The notes below the pieces were generated by a model, which saw nothing but the letters and a program-made list of their open reading frames with translations, had not been told where the DNA came from and ran no database searches. A stretch of 64,000 nt of DNA from Jacaranda mimosifolia (Eukaryota > Streptophyta > Magnoliopsida > Lamiales > Bignoniaceae): assembly GCA_018894105.1 (NCBI GenBank), contig CM032125.1, positions 32,225,032 to 32,289,031 on the forward strand, in the 5' to 3' direction. Positions 1 to 11,214 of the stretch are shown piece after piece (the first letter of the stretch is position 1; every line of letters begins with the position of its first letter). The translations under genes and the position numbers were made by a program.

Positions 1-1010
1 ATCATGAGATGAAAACCTAGCTAGCTATACATATATATATATATATATATATTTATACACACACATCAAGAGTCCGTTTGAATTCAAACTCCTGACCTCT
101 CACATTATGTGAAAAACTTATGCTGCTGGAACACAGGCCACTCGATCTAGCTAGCTATATGTAACATTTCAGTTTCATAGAATTTGTCATGTCAATCCGG
201 AGATTTGCACCTGGGCATGCAGATACACGATAAAATCTTTGGTCCAGTGAAACTATGAAAGAATAATATTTATAGAATGAATGCATGCTTTTGATGTCAA
301 TATATATATATATATATAATTATATATGCACACACACACGCACACTAGTAATGGCGCCTCGCGAAATGCGGGGTGCTAAATTATCTGGTGGATATGAAGA
401 GAAGGTATATTTTGATAGTTTTTCTATTATGTTTAGTAATAAAATTTCTTTTAAAATTAGATTATGGAGTTTTTCAATAGTATGTAAATTTTTTTGTCGA
501 TCAAAGAAACAACAATCTGTAGGAGAGGGAACGTTTGCCAACGGTTCTCTTTTACAAGTTTTTATTGGTCCACATACTCCAGCACATGTAACGGTTCAAT
601 CCACTAAAGTAATTGAATTGTCCGCAATTACTATAACTTGCGATAGTAAGGAGAAAGAGCAATACTTAGAACAATATGTATGACATTATAACAGTTTATG
701 TTCCTCTATTTTTTATACAACTGGTTCCTTAGCATTTCTCAATATTTAGACTTCAAAATCAACTGAATTACTTTCAACTATCATGAATTCTAACATTATG
801 GATTTACATATTTGTAACAACAATTATTAAATAATAAACCATATAGTATTTTTTTTAACTATAATTAAAGTATGTATTTTACTAAAGTTTGGATATCTCC
901 TGATTATTAAGTAATAAACCATAGTGTTGAAGTCTCCATATCAACATTTAACCGTCAAAGGCTTATGTTTGACAAAAAAGTATAAGGTGACCCAAAGCTT
1001 TGGAAGGTTA
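1..1010. other. AT-rich intergenic DNA, no supported gene
   Basis: This stretch holds short (TA)n tracts (about 38-52 and 300-318) and a plus-strand open frame of 132 codons at 285-683. The frame starts inside low-complexity Ile/Tyr codons that come from the TA repeat, and the rest matches no family I recognise. No splice-compatible neighbours or promoter were found. I treat it as non-coding, with a small chance that part of 350-683 is an exon or an old transposon fragment. Confidence 0.4.
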
Positions 1011-1011
1011 G

Positions 1012-1238
1012 GCTGCGATTGGTTGTTAGGTTTTTCTCATGTCTCGCGTCTTTAAAATCTAAAACACATCAAGAATATGTGTTTGGTTGTAAGGCATTCT
1101 CATGTCATAGAGGTAAGAGGGCTAGACAAGTTTTAAAACCCTACCTTATTCTTTTACTATTGCAATTTTCTCTCTCTGTTTCACGGGTCACCTTTTCCTC
1201 TTTCTCTCTCTTTCTATCTTACAAAACACATTTTTAAA

Positions 1239-1274
<36 letters not shown>

Positions 1275-2320
1275 GACTAATTTATTTGAAAAAAATCAAA
1301 ATTTCTGGACAGAATTTTTTAACAAAAAAAAATTTTAATTTATAAAATAAACCCAAAAATAGATTTATAAATTTCAATTTATTAAATTTATAAAATATTT
1401 ATAATTATTTCATACATTCAAATTTTAAACAAATCCAAAAATCAAAACTCATAAAACAATGTCTCACATATATCTCAAAAATAATTTCAGAAATAAGATA
1501 CGTAAATAATAATGGTCAAGTTCTTTATACACTGACAAAGTAAGGTATAAAATAAATAACACACTTCATAAGTTAATTGTCGACAATATGCGCGTTCCAT
1601 TTAATTTCGTAATTATATAAAAAAAAAATTTTTAAGTCCGACTAAATTTTTACAAAATTATAATTTATTAAAATTTTAAAAGTTAGTATATTTATTAATT
1701 AATTATATTTTTTTATAGTATTTGAATTTTATAATAACACATTAACATATAAAATGAATAATAAATACCACACCTTAATTTTGGACAATACACAAATTTG
1801 CAATTTTATTTCATAATTAAAAAAATAAATTGTCAATTAACCAAATTAATTGAAAATATTGTGAAATTAATTGATTGAAAATATAATATTAATTTCTGTA
1901 GGATATAATATTAAATTGCTGAATGAATATATATATATATATAATATTTTAAAATTAAAAAATTTCTATGAATTTAATTTATAATTTAATTCAACAAAAT
2001 ATTTTTTTGTAAAATTAAATTAACAAAAAAGGAAAATTAACAAATTTAACGGCACTTATTTTGAACTACACGTAATTTTTTTGTATTATTTTTGAAATTA
2101 TATTTTATAATTTTTTATTTTATTATATTTATTAATTTATATTTTTTTTAACTATTAAAATTCCAAACAAAACCAAAAATCAGAATTCGCAAAACAATAA
2201 CATATCTCATACAAATCTCTTAAACATATCTCAAAAATAACCTCACAATCTCAAATCACATTAACCCATCATATCACTATAATCATTACACTTTATCTCA
2301 CAACCAATCACAATCTCATC
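1012..2320. repeat. Possible non-autonomous DNA transposon, ends only
   Basis: The stretch is bounded by an inverted 10-mer, GATTGGTTGT at 1017-1026 and its complement ACAACCAATC at 2300-2309. This kind of subterminal motif is common at plant DNA-transposon ends. The interior is more than 80 percent A+T and has no coding frame. I found no convincing target-site duplication, so the boundaries and family are uncertain. Confidence 0.3.
1242..1272. repeat. (CT)n microsatellite
   Basis: This is an uninterrupted CT dinucleotide run of about 31 bp inside the AT-rich putative element. Confidence 0.9.
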
Positions 2321-2829
2321 TCTCATTCTCATATCTTTTAAACATCAAAATATTCCCAACCTTAGTGAGGTCAAAGCTGAGCAAACTTGTTTTACACAGC
2401 ACACTTGAGAAGATACATAGATTTCTCCTCTGTATCTGATGACATTAAACCTTAAGTATAGTTTTCAAGCATGATTTTGTGTATATGAGTTTGAACTTCT
2501 TTTCAAGTTATGGTTAAATCACTTTGAAGTTTACTATAGCCCCACGTAAAATGTCATGCTCCACTATTTCGATGTAACTAAATGCTCTTTGTGTTTCTGA
2601 GCTCACTTGTAACTAAAGAGTTGAATAATATTGAGATCAGTTGATGACTACTAAAATCGATTTGTGAGAAGCATTTTGCTAGTAAATTTTTCTGTAATTC
2701 TGAAAGAAAATGCTCTTCTCCAATTTTTTGCGGTAGTTGTTAAAGAAAAAGATCTCCAAAGTTAGAATTTATGTTGTTATCCACTTTGAATGACAGAAAA
2801 TTAAGAACACGTTGCATTTGAAGTGCTAA

Positions 2830-3137
2830 GGGGCTGTTTGGTTTTATTTCCATTTCCATCATTTCTAAAATGTGAAAAGTTAGTTAGTGAAAATGAGTGA
2901 AAAATGACTTTGTATTTGGATGAAATATTGAAAATGTAATGATTATGTTGGTTTTATTTGTAGGTGGAGAGAGATAGATAGAAATAATGAAATAAAAAGA
3001 GAAGATATATAAGTTATTGGAGAATGAGTTTATAAAATGAAATGATGTTAGGTGAAAATTTTAAAAAATAATGATTTTCATTTTTGGAACAGTAGAAAAT
3101 GAAAAAAATAAGTGTAGAAATGAATCAAACGGGCCCT
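2830..3137. mobile_element. Tourist/PIF-Harbinger-like MITE with paralogous empty site
   Basis: A 308-bp non-coding element with imperfect terminal inverted repeats: GGGGCTGTTTGGTT on the left and the complement of AGGGCCCGTTTGATT on the right. It is flanked by TAA on both sides (2827-2829 and 3138-3140). The paralogous flank of NLR-B has the uninterrupted site GCTAAGTG at 12935-12942, with one TAA. TAA/TTA duplications and GGGxxTGTTTGG ends are typical of the PIF/Harbinger (Tourist) superfamily. There is no transposase, so it would need an autonomous partner. Confidence 0.85.
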
Positions 3138-3396
3138 TAAGTGACCCACAGACTATAAGACAATTTTGCTAGTTTAATCCTAGGATGTCTCGTCCTAATT
3201 AGAAGTACTGGCGGTTCTGCTTGCATGGAAGAATTTCAAATAATTAATCCCATATATATATATATATAATTAACTCAAAATAGGAGCTCAATAATTTGAA
3301 ATTTGTTAAACATAAAACCATCCATAACAAGCTCAATACATCAATCAATCACAACCTTAAAATAAGCAACATACCAAGAAAGTTGGAATTTAAGTA

Positions 3397-3565
3397 CATA
3401 ATCCAATCTAAATCCTCTATTTCATTCCGTATTTTATCTTTTATTTCATTTTATAGATATAAGTTAAGTATATATTTTTTTATAAAAATAATTGATTAGA
3501 AATAATACTTGGAATATATTCATCAGATTAAAATAGAAGATAAAACATAAAGTGAAATACAAAAT
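3397..3565. repeat. Short palindromic MITE, NLR 3' flank, family member 1
   Basis: An AT-rich element of about 170 bp whose two ends are near inverse complements: a left block like TCCTCTATTTCATTCCGTAT, and a right block whose complement reads much the same. The same insertion sits in the NLR-B flank at about 13388-13566, so it predates that duplication. A related but separate insertion is at 3912-4092. No coding capacity. The superfamily was not determined. Confidence 0.55.
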
Positions 3566-3911
3566 CCAAAGTGATACACAACCTGGTACAAATTCAAATA
3601 CAATTGCATCCTTAATATCAACTATAACATACAAAGAGAAAATCCACTCCCATCCATTAATCATACATGAACAAATCCCCAAAGACCAATAAAAGAACAA
3701 AAAGAAAATGAAAATAATAAAAAATGCAGAGAAGCTGATGCCTTAGCAATTCACAAGCAGCTAGAATGATCCCTCAAAGAACCGGTACCAACTGCCAAGC
3801 AACATTTAATCCAATAGGAGAGGAGGCTCCATGAGTTGAAACAAGGTTTAAATTTTTTTAGCTGAAGTTAATGTAATAATTCCATCTACATAACTTTAAC
3901 ATCGTAAAAAC

Positions 3912-4092
3912 CAATTTAAATCTTCTATTTCAATTTATATTTCATCTCCTATCCAATTTTATGAATATATGACACGTGTATTAAATATTTCCTCATAAAA
4001 ATAATTAATTGAGAACTAGATACACTTGGCATATATACATCACATTAAAATAGGAAATGAAACACGGAATGAAATAGAGGATTCAAAATGCC
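3912..4092. repeat. Short palindromic MITE, filled in NLR-A flank
   Basis: An element of about 181 bp with long imperfect inverted repeats (the AATCCTCTATTTCATTCCGT type). It is also present in the NLR-C flank (42973-43154) but missing from the NLR-B flank, where CATAAAAACATGAAATA runs through uninterrupted at about 13881-13897. Flanks TAAAAAC and TAAAAGC could be a duplicated target of 7-9 bp. It is useful as a shared insertion grouping copies A and C. Confidence 0.6.
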
Positions 4093-4210
4093 TAAAAGCA
4101 TGAAATAAAACAGGACAACATATAGAGGAATAGATGCAAATCACAACAGTTTCTTCCAAATCTAAATGGCAAAAGGAAGGAGAAAAAAATACCTTAAAAA
4201 ATCTGAACTT

Positions 4211-6961
4211 TTAAACTCCCAACTCCGCAAAGGCTCTCATGTATGTTATTTCAGGGATATGCTTCAACCTTGAATAATCATCGACATTTCCTTCTCTATG
4301 AATGCTTCCAATGAGTTCTTCTGATACATTTTTCAGGTGCAGCCTCTGCAGACTTGTTGTTCAATTCCCTGAGGAACCCTCTTCAGCTTGAGGCAATCAC
4401 ATATGTTTATCCGGGCAAGATTTGGCAGCGTTCCCTCACAGATTACGATCTAATCTAAACCAATTCATGGAAATAACCACATATAGATCCTCTAGTCTTG
4501 AGAACCCTGCTTTGAAGCAGAGTTGCTTCTTGTCCTGACTGCAAGCATTGATCAGAATAAGGTGTTCCAAGGCCAGCAGATTACTGATGAACGGAATAGG
4601 ATTGTCCGTCAGTTGGCTCCAATGCAAGTGCAAATGTATCACATTTTGTAGTAAACCAAACCACCTTGGGACATCAGTTAATCTCCCTGCTAGTGTGAGT
4701 TTCCTGAGAACTAATGGAAATGAAGATAATCGTTCAACTTGGAGGACCTCTTTTTTGTTTGTTGCCATTAGAAGGAGGTGGTGAAGGCCCGTCATTTTAT
4801 CAATGGAAACACACGTCTCTGCCATCCTCTTCTTTCAAATTTGTCTGCTCAAGTCTTCTGAGTTCAGTCAACTGCCTGATTCCTCTGTCTGAATCTACTT
4901 CAAGGCATTCAACAACCTGCAAGTGCTTTAACTTGAGCATGGAGTGTGGAACTCTTGACTCCTCTGATATAGTAAAATCCTCCTCCATCATCATGGAGGA
5001 GCAGATGCCTTAGACTACACAGTTTTCCAATTTCTTTAGGAAGTTCCTTTGCTTTTGTTCTTCTGATATCAAGAGTCTGCAGATTTCAGAGAACAGACGT
5101 TGGAAGCTCAGAGATCCTGGTTCCTTTCAGGCCCAAGTATCTGAGGTTCAATAGCTTTCCCAAGGTCATAGGTAGGTAATCTATGGGGGCATTAATCAAC
5201 TCCAGCACCCTTAGTAAGTTGATGTTCAAGAAAAGGTTGTCCAGGGGAAGGATGTCCCATTGTCCTGATCTTTAACATTGAAGGCCGAGAAAGAATGGAC
5301 ATATCTCATGTCCTGTCCCAGATTAAGTGTTGATTCAAGAGCATGAAATGATAAATGACGTGCTTTTATTTCACCTTCAGAACCTTGCGGTTGACATATG
5401 GATAAGAAGTGCTCTCTTTCTGATACAGAACATGCTAGCTCCCACATCAGACTATGGAGTCTACAGAGTTTAGGCCTCAAGAAATTGTCCTTTTCAACTT
5501 GAACAAGACTTCTGAGTTCTCGGAGATAGATTTTCCCAACATCTTCTGGCGACAGCCCTTTTCGTTCTTCCAGAAATCCTTCAGCCATCGACATCCTGAT
5601 CAATTGACCAGCTCCAACCCGATGATCAAGGGGGAAACAACAGAAATACAGAAAGCAATTCCTGAGAAAATAAGGTAAATCTTTGAAGCTAAGCAACAAA
5701 ATTGTTTTTACTTCATTAAGCCTAGAATTGTTGCTTATATGCCAATTGGGACTGTTGTAAACTTCCTTCCATTTCAATTCTGATCTTTCTTTAGAAGCCA
5801 TGAGGCCTCCCAGCGCTAGAATTGCTAGAGGGAGACCCTCACATATTTCAACTAAGGCCCTAACTATATCCTCAAGTTCTGGAGGACAAGAGCTGCTAGC
5901 TTCATTACGAAAGGCCTTCTTGCAGAAAAGGGTCCACGCCTCATCCCTCCACAGTGGCTTAGAATGAAGAACATGACTTCCTGGACCATAAGGATAAGTT
6001 GCTATATCTTCCTTTTGAGTTGTAATAATTATTCGGCTTCCATTTTTTCTATCTGGAAGGGCAACACTTATCACCTTCCACAAATTGTTGCTCCATACAT
6101 CATCTAGAACGACCATGTACCTCTCCTCCTGCAAGAAACTGACAAGAATTTCCACCAACTGCCTGTAATTCGTTGCGGTTGAGGCCGCCACAGAAAAGAA
6201 ATCCGATGTCTTTCATTTGAGAACTTGCAGATTATCTTTCTGAGAAGATCCTCAATCATGTACTTTTTTTAAACAAACACCCATGCAGAGCAGTCGAAGG
6301 ATCTCTTCACCGGACTGCTGTTGTAGGCATGAGCAGCTAAGGTTGTCTTCCCAGAACTACCCATGCCCACTACAGATATAACGCTGCGCTGTCTCTCCTG
6401 CTACTAACCATTTCAACAGCTGATCAGTTTCTTCCTCAAATCCTACAACCTCAGCGCCCTCTACAAAAAAAGAGGTTTCTCCAATAATTTGTGCATGGTT
6501 CTTGAGGGAATGATCATGAGAAGACATAGAATATTCGTCTTGTACGTGACTAAGATCATATCTCTTGCTTCTTTGTGCTATTTCCTTGATCTCATTTTCG
6601 ATGTCCTTCAACTGGGCTACTGTCTGATGTCTCCTCCACATCTCCCTGGGAAAAATAACATCTTTTTCAAGCAATCCCATGAACCCATCTCGTTTCTTGC
6701 TTTACAAATGATGCAAGAAATATTCTTCTAGGAAATCTTCAGCTCTGAGTGCTGCATCCCTCACTTGTGTCGCCCTCGCCCAACAGGATAAGCATTCATT
6801 CCCATCTTTGTACCTTTCAGCATCTCTCAGGAATGATCTCATGCTCTCTAGCTCGAGCTTGATGTTGGAAACTTGATGGCGAACTCCTCAAAGTCAAATC
6901 CTGGGGACTGAAGGAGGAGATCTATACTCAGTTTCAAGATCTCTACAGCAGCTTCAGCCAT
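4211..6961 (-). pseudogene. CC-NBS-LRR (RPM1-like) resistance gene, copy A, degraded
   Basis: Reads right to left from ATG at 6959-6961 to TAA at 4211-4213. NLRs of this class are cytosolic immune receptors with a coiled-coil, an NB-ARC nucleotide switch and leucine-rich repeats. Visible pieces are the MAEAAVEILKLSIDLLL start, a P-loop read as GMGSSGKTT (usual GMGGSGKTT), YMVVLDDVW (kinase 2), GSRIIITTQK (RNBS-B), GLPLAI, and LRR codons from about 5.3 kb down. Lesions relative to copies B and C are a 1-bp loss near 6887, Tyr to TAA near 6703, a 2-bp loss near 6397, a TAA at 6269-6271 just before the KKYMIEDL block, and further frameshifts in the LRR. The longest open piece is NB-ARC, 5226-6191. 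The protein is closer to copy C than to B. Certainly non-functional as sequenced. Confidence 0.9.
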
Positions 6962-7590
6962 AATTTTTTCTTTTTTACTTTTTTTTATCAGAAATATTTG
7001 AAAGCTTCAAGTGATAATGTTCTCTTTTGCACTGATAAAGATGAAGCTGCATTTTTAGCACGATTATTGGACAGTACATTGTACATTCACACTTCAGCTC
7101 TTCTATTTCAATTATTGATTATCTTTTTACACACTCATAGCATAAAGTAAGTTAAAATACTTCTGTCTACAGACATGTCGTTTAACACATAAAGTTTGAT
7201 GTCAATTTTTGATGGATGAATGAGTGGTTTTGTAAGCTCCCACCAAATACCTTGATATGCCATAAAGCAACTTAGTACTGATGTTGAATATGGCTCCCAC
7301 TGCAGCACCCAACAAAGCATGTGTTTCTCATACTTCATGGACGCCTTTAACTTTATGTGTGTGAGTCATTATATACAGAACTTAGGCCATGACCTTATTC
7401 TTTTTGATAAATAGGAAACAATATCCCTACATACAGTCATTTAACTTAGAGGTGTAAAATAGATGAAACGATTTTTGAACATGCCCCCAACACACACAAA
7501 AAAAAGATTAAATAAATAAAAAACCAATTAAGAGAAACCCATTTTGTTCAGTAACACAATAGGGAAAGAAAAATAAAAGAACTCCATTAC
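6962..7590. other. 5' flank of NLR-A, shared with NLR-C
   Basis: This segment is closely repeated upstream of NLR-C (46019-46614), so it belongs to the duplicated unit and probably contains the ancestral NLR promoter. On the minus strand around 7215-7335 there is a stop-free stretch in both copies that includes VGAIFNISTKLLYGISRYLV (VGAMFN in copy C), a possible old exon of unknown identity. No TATA box was assigned. Confidence 0.5.
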
Positions 7591-7977
7591 GAGCTGAACT
7601 AGAGTAATGGATGAAGAATCCGTGCCCAAAAAATGATTCAACACTAACAGCGCCCCAAATGGATATCCAATGCATTTGGGCAAGTAAGATTCGTCGAATC
7701 CAGGTATCCATAACAGAACAGTAATAACTTTTTCAAATAATTGCACAAAAAGCCAATGAAAAATAAGTGGCACAGGGACATATATACCTAGAGTGAAGCG
7801 AAATATGGAGAGGTTAAGCTGTTGTTACTGCTTTTGGGGAGTCGTGTTCTCAGAGCAATAAATTTTCGCGAGCGATGATGGTTTGTTGATGGCGAATTTC
7901 GAGGGAAAGTTGAATTTGGCGCCAGATGTTAACGGAATCACGGGATTTAGGGAGAGGGCTGCAGTGTTACAGCTCAT
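7591..7977 (-). pseudogene. CCB2: CCB2 (cytochrome b6f cofactor assembly) pseudogene, copy A
   Basis: CCB2 is a chloroplast thylakoid protein needed to attach heme c(i) to cytochrome b6. Exon 1 (7788-7977) reads from MSCNTAALSLNP through a plastid-transit-like, Ser/Lys-rich start to SLAKIYCSENTTPQKQ and then hits TAA inside the glutamine run. Downstream LNLSILRFTLG follows, then a GTATAT donor. Exon 2 (about 7591-7709) gives PGFDESYLPKCIGYPFGALL, matching the family signature PGFDESYLPRxIGY, and ends at a CAGCTC/GTAATG donor. The acceptor before exon 2 is TTAT where copies B and C have TTAG, so splicing is also broken. Exons 3 onward were not found. Identification rests on my memory of the Arabidopsis protein. 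Confidence 0.85.
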
Positions 7978-9041
7978 TTTGGCATCTGCTGTTTGAGATA
8001 ATATCGAGAGGCAATTAAAAGGAAACTAAATGAAAATTTGCACAAATTATTCTAGAGAAATTAGAATCTTAAATTATATTCCGGCTTTCACCCACTCCAC
8101 CAATGAAAACAAAAGGTGCCTAAGAAAGAGAGAGCTATCAGGTCATATCATCTAAAACAACTCACAGAAGAAGCTAGACAGCAATGGTGTCTAAATGAAG
8201 TAGGTTCATCACTGGTCAATAATGATAATGCAGTAATATGGCTGTGATCTTGTTGATGCACTTTTGCTCGTCAAGTAGTATTAGATGTTAAAAAATGATA
8301 AACTATAACTTGAGAGGGGTGGAGTCAATAAAACTAACTAATGATATTTAAATTAGAGTTCAAAATGAACCAATAACAGAAACAAAATACATAAAAAATT
8401 GTCATCAATAAAGAGAACTGAAAAAAATTCTTCAAAAGGTTTTTAAGAAAACATGAGTCAACAAAATTTCCAGCAAAATATATTGCAACTGCCTTTGGAG
8501 ATCGAAGGCCCAACCAGACATCCAAATAAAGGAAAAATTGAAACCAATGAGTAACTTATAACAAAATTCCCTTCCAAATGTGTTAAATGAGTACATATTT
8601 TTAGGTGAGATAATGGCTCCATTCCAGATTGCATTACATGCGTGGAAAAGAAAAATCTCATTCTACCAAGGCCAGAAGCCCAGGCAGGTTCTTTCAGATT
8701 AGTTTTATTTCATCAATAAGAGGAGGCATTTTTTTCTATTGAAGAAAATGAGAAGGGTGTAGGGTACCCTTATCATATTTTACTAATGAAGAAGAATAAG
8801 AGGAGGCATATTTAAGTAATGGCTAATGATGCATATGGACAAAACAGATGGCATCATTTCCATTTTGCTCTGTGATGATCAAATAGATATCCCATTCAAG
8901 ATTAGAAAGTTAAAAATCCTGCTACCCACAAAAACCCCTTCCCAGTTTCCTATGACCTGCTCAAGGAGTAGCTTATGGCACAAACACACAATTATTAGGA
9001 TATTACTTCTTATATGCAGGAGTAAGAAAACTAACTTATAC
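7978..9041. other. Spacer between CCB2-A and CCB2-B, nothing recognised
   Basis: About 1.06 kb with only short open frames on either strand. The last CCB2 exons (the part following the VRGYW exon) should lie here if copy B were complete, but I could not find them. Confidence 0.4.
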
Positions 9042-10136
9042 CTGCATCCTGATGGAAATAAATGGTATCCTTCAAGTTAGAGAATCCAATCCTTTGAATC
9101 TGCTCCCTGAACCAATCAGGAACACTTTCTTTTGATAAATCTTTTGGTGTATTCCAATAGCCGCGCACGCATAATTTGTGACATCTGCTATACATTTACA
9201 AACTTTAGATTCAAGCACTTCTTCCAAAAAATACTATACAAGTACTTAAGCTCAGAAGCACTTCTCTTCACATCAAGCAGGATATTCAGCAAACTTGATA
9301 GCAATTCTATAGCAGCTATTTAGGCATTTGAGCAGCATTACCAAGAGGATGTTCAAAATAGCATACAAAAATCCTAAAGCAACTTTTTAGGCATTTGTAC
9401 AGCATTTTCTCTCATTATAGCACATGCAAACTTGACAACTTTAAATCACACTCAGGCACATCAGTTTGTTCCAAAAGCTCAAATGGAGTAAAAGAAAATC
9501 CTTACCTTAAGAAACTTTCCAAGATATGGAACAACTGCAGAAAATGCTGCCAGAGAAAGTCCTAAAGCCTCAGTTCTCTATAAAATACCAAGAAAACACT
9601 AGTATTACTTTCAAGTCATAGAATTAAGTATGTTAGCATGCTTTAACACAGGCCCACACCAAGAAAAACAACAATTTAAGAGAACCCATTTAATTCAAGA
9701 ACACAATAGGGAAAGAAAAGAAAAATAAGAAAACTCATTTACAAGCTGAGGTGGAGTAGTGGATGCAGAATCCGAACCCACAAAATGATTCAACGCTAGA
9801 AGCGCCCAAATGCATATCCAATGTATCTGGGCAAGTAAGATTCGTCTAATCGAGGTATCCCTAACAAAACAAGAATAACTTTTACAAATAATTACATTAA
9901 AAATACGAAAAGTGAAGAAAAATAAGTGGAAAGGGGACATATATACCTAAAGTGAAGCGAAGAACAGAGAGGTTAAGCTGTTGTTGCTGCTGTTGGGGAG
10001 TTATGTTCTGAGAGCAACGAATTTTAGCGAGTGATGATGGTCTGCTGATGGCGAATTTCGAGGGGAATTTGTAGTTGGCGCGAGACGTTAACGGAATTAA
10101 AGGATTTAGGGAGAGGGCTGCAGTGCTACGACTCAT
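9042..10136 (-). pseudogene. CCB2: CCB2 pseudogene, copy B, most complete of four
   Basis: Four exons are recognisable on the minus strand. Exon 1 (9947-10136) runs from MSRSTAALSLNPLIPLTSRA to NLSVLRFTLG and is fully open. Exon 2 (9743-9860) carries PRLDESYLPRYIGYAFG and then shifts frame, because GGGG in the other copies is GGG here. The skipped frame continues as ALLALNHFVGSDS. Exon 3 (9506-9577) is a clean 72-bp exon with AG and GT borders reading RTEALGLSLAAFSAVVPYLG then KFLK. A later exon (about 9042-9184) reads LCVRGYWNTPKDLSKE then DWFREQIQRIGFSNLKDTIY. The exon that should lie between the last two, encoding the EDLAWATYVLLRNT-type block of the family, was not found in 9185-9505. The frameshift plus the missing exon point to a pseudogene, although a 1-base assembly error could explain the former. 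Confidence 0.88.
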
Positions 10137-11214
10137 TTTGGCTTGTGCTGCATGAGATAATATTGAGATTTGAGAGGGAATTAAAAGGAGAAAGACTTGT
10201 CAGGTCAGGGCACATAGTGACGTGTGGCGCCTTTGGAAATAATGAAAACGGGTGATGATAAAACGTCTATGCGAGTGCAAATATTATATATTTAACGATT
10301 TATTCATTGAGTGATATTGGTAGTAAATAAATGTTACCATTATCAAAAGGTATACTGTTAAATTGAATCAATTCAATATTAAATGAATACTGATTGGTGC
10401 CCCTTAATCAAATATTCAATAATACACTGTAGAAATCAAAAGAGGTATAAGAGATTATAAGACGTTGATTTAGCAAAATAGAAAGGTAATATGATTAAAG
10501 AGTATTTACAAATTACAATATGAGGTCTTGTGATTCAATTATGTAAGTGATACGTGTGAAAATTTCTAAAAAATAAGGTATGATTAAATAAATTGGTAAA
10601 GACTTTAAACTCTATAAATGCCACCTTTTGTATTAGTTTTGACTTTTCCAGAATCCAAGCAAAGTCTGTTTTTGCTTACCTGCACTACTTCTATCCTGAT
10701 CTTTAAAAGGAAAGACATTAGAATTTACTCGAAAATATCTTATGACTATCTTGATGGCTTGTCCCTCTCTTTTGGGAATGTGAAAAATTCAACATCTTAA
10801 GACCATGTCAAGGATGATATATATTGATGTTGACAATCGATACGCTTTTGATAAAAGGTTTTGCCTTAAAAAGACACATCGAAGGATAAGAGAAGGGAAT
10901 AGCTTATAACTTATATCAAAATCTCGATTCCTCTAATGAGAACAAATCATAAATCTTCTCATATAAGAACATATCATGATGTGAACATGAGCTACGATCT
11001 AAAATCTTAATTCAAAGTCTATAAATACCCCCTAAGATTGATTAAAAAAGGGCATCAATCACTTCTCCACTATAAATAATCTCTAAAATAGGCACATCTT
11101 TAAATAAAAGACTCACAACTTTCATTCTCTTAACACCAAATTTTCCACAACTTTCATTCTCTGACACCAAATTTCGAGGAAACCCTAGAAGTAGGTTTAA
11201 TATTCAGCTCAATG
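10137..11214. other. Spacer remnant of the duplicated unit
   Basis: From about 10380 to 10850 this matches, with many changes, the spacer downstream of CCB2-D (about 35.82-36.03 kb) and of CCB2-C (about 47.64-47.88 kb). Shared landmarks are the motif GTGATACGT and the context of TATGAGGTC. It supports the idea that CCB2-B belongs to the same repeating unit. No gene is supported. The small open frame at 10618-10800 looks accidental. Confidence 0.5.

Noticed and set aside
285..683. 132-codon plus-strand frame
   Set aside because: The start is made of TA-repeat codons, no family is recognised, and there is no support from splice sites or a promoter.
4548..5013. Plus-strand frames over NLR-A
   Set aside because: Antisense shadows of the LRR region. 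The same shadows recur over NLR-B and NLR-C.
9695..9940. Separate small gene in CCB2-B
   Set aside because: It is the shifted frame of CCB2 exon 2 plus intron.
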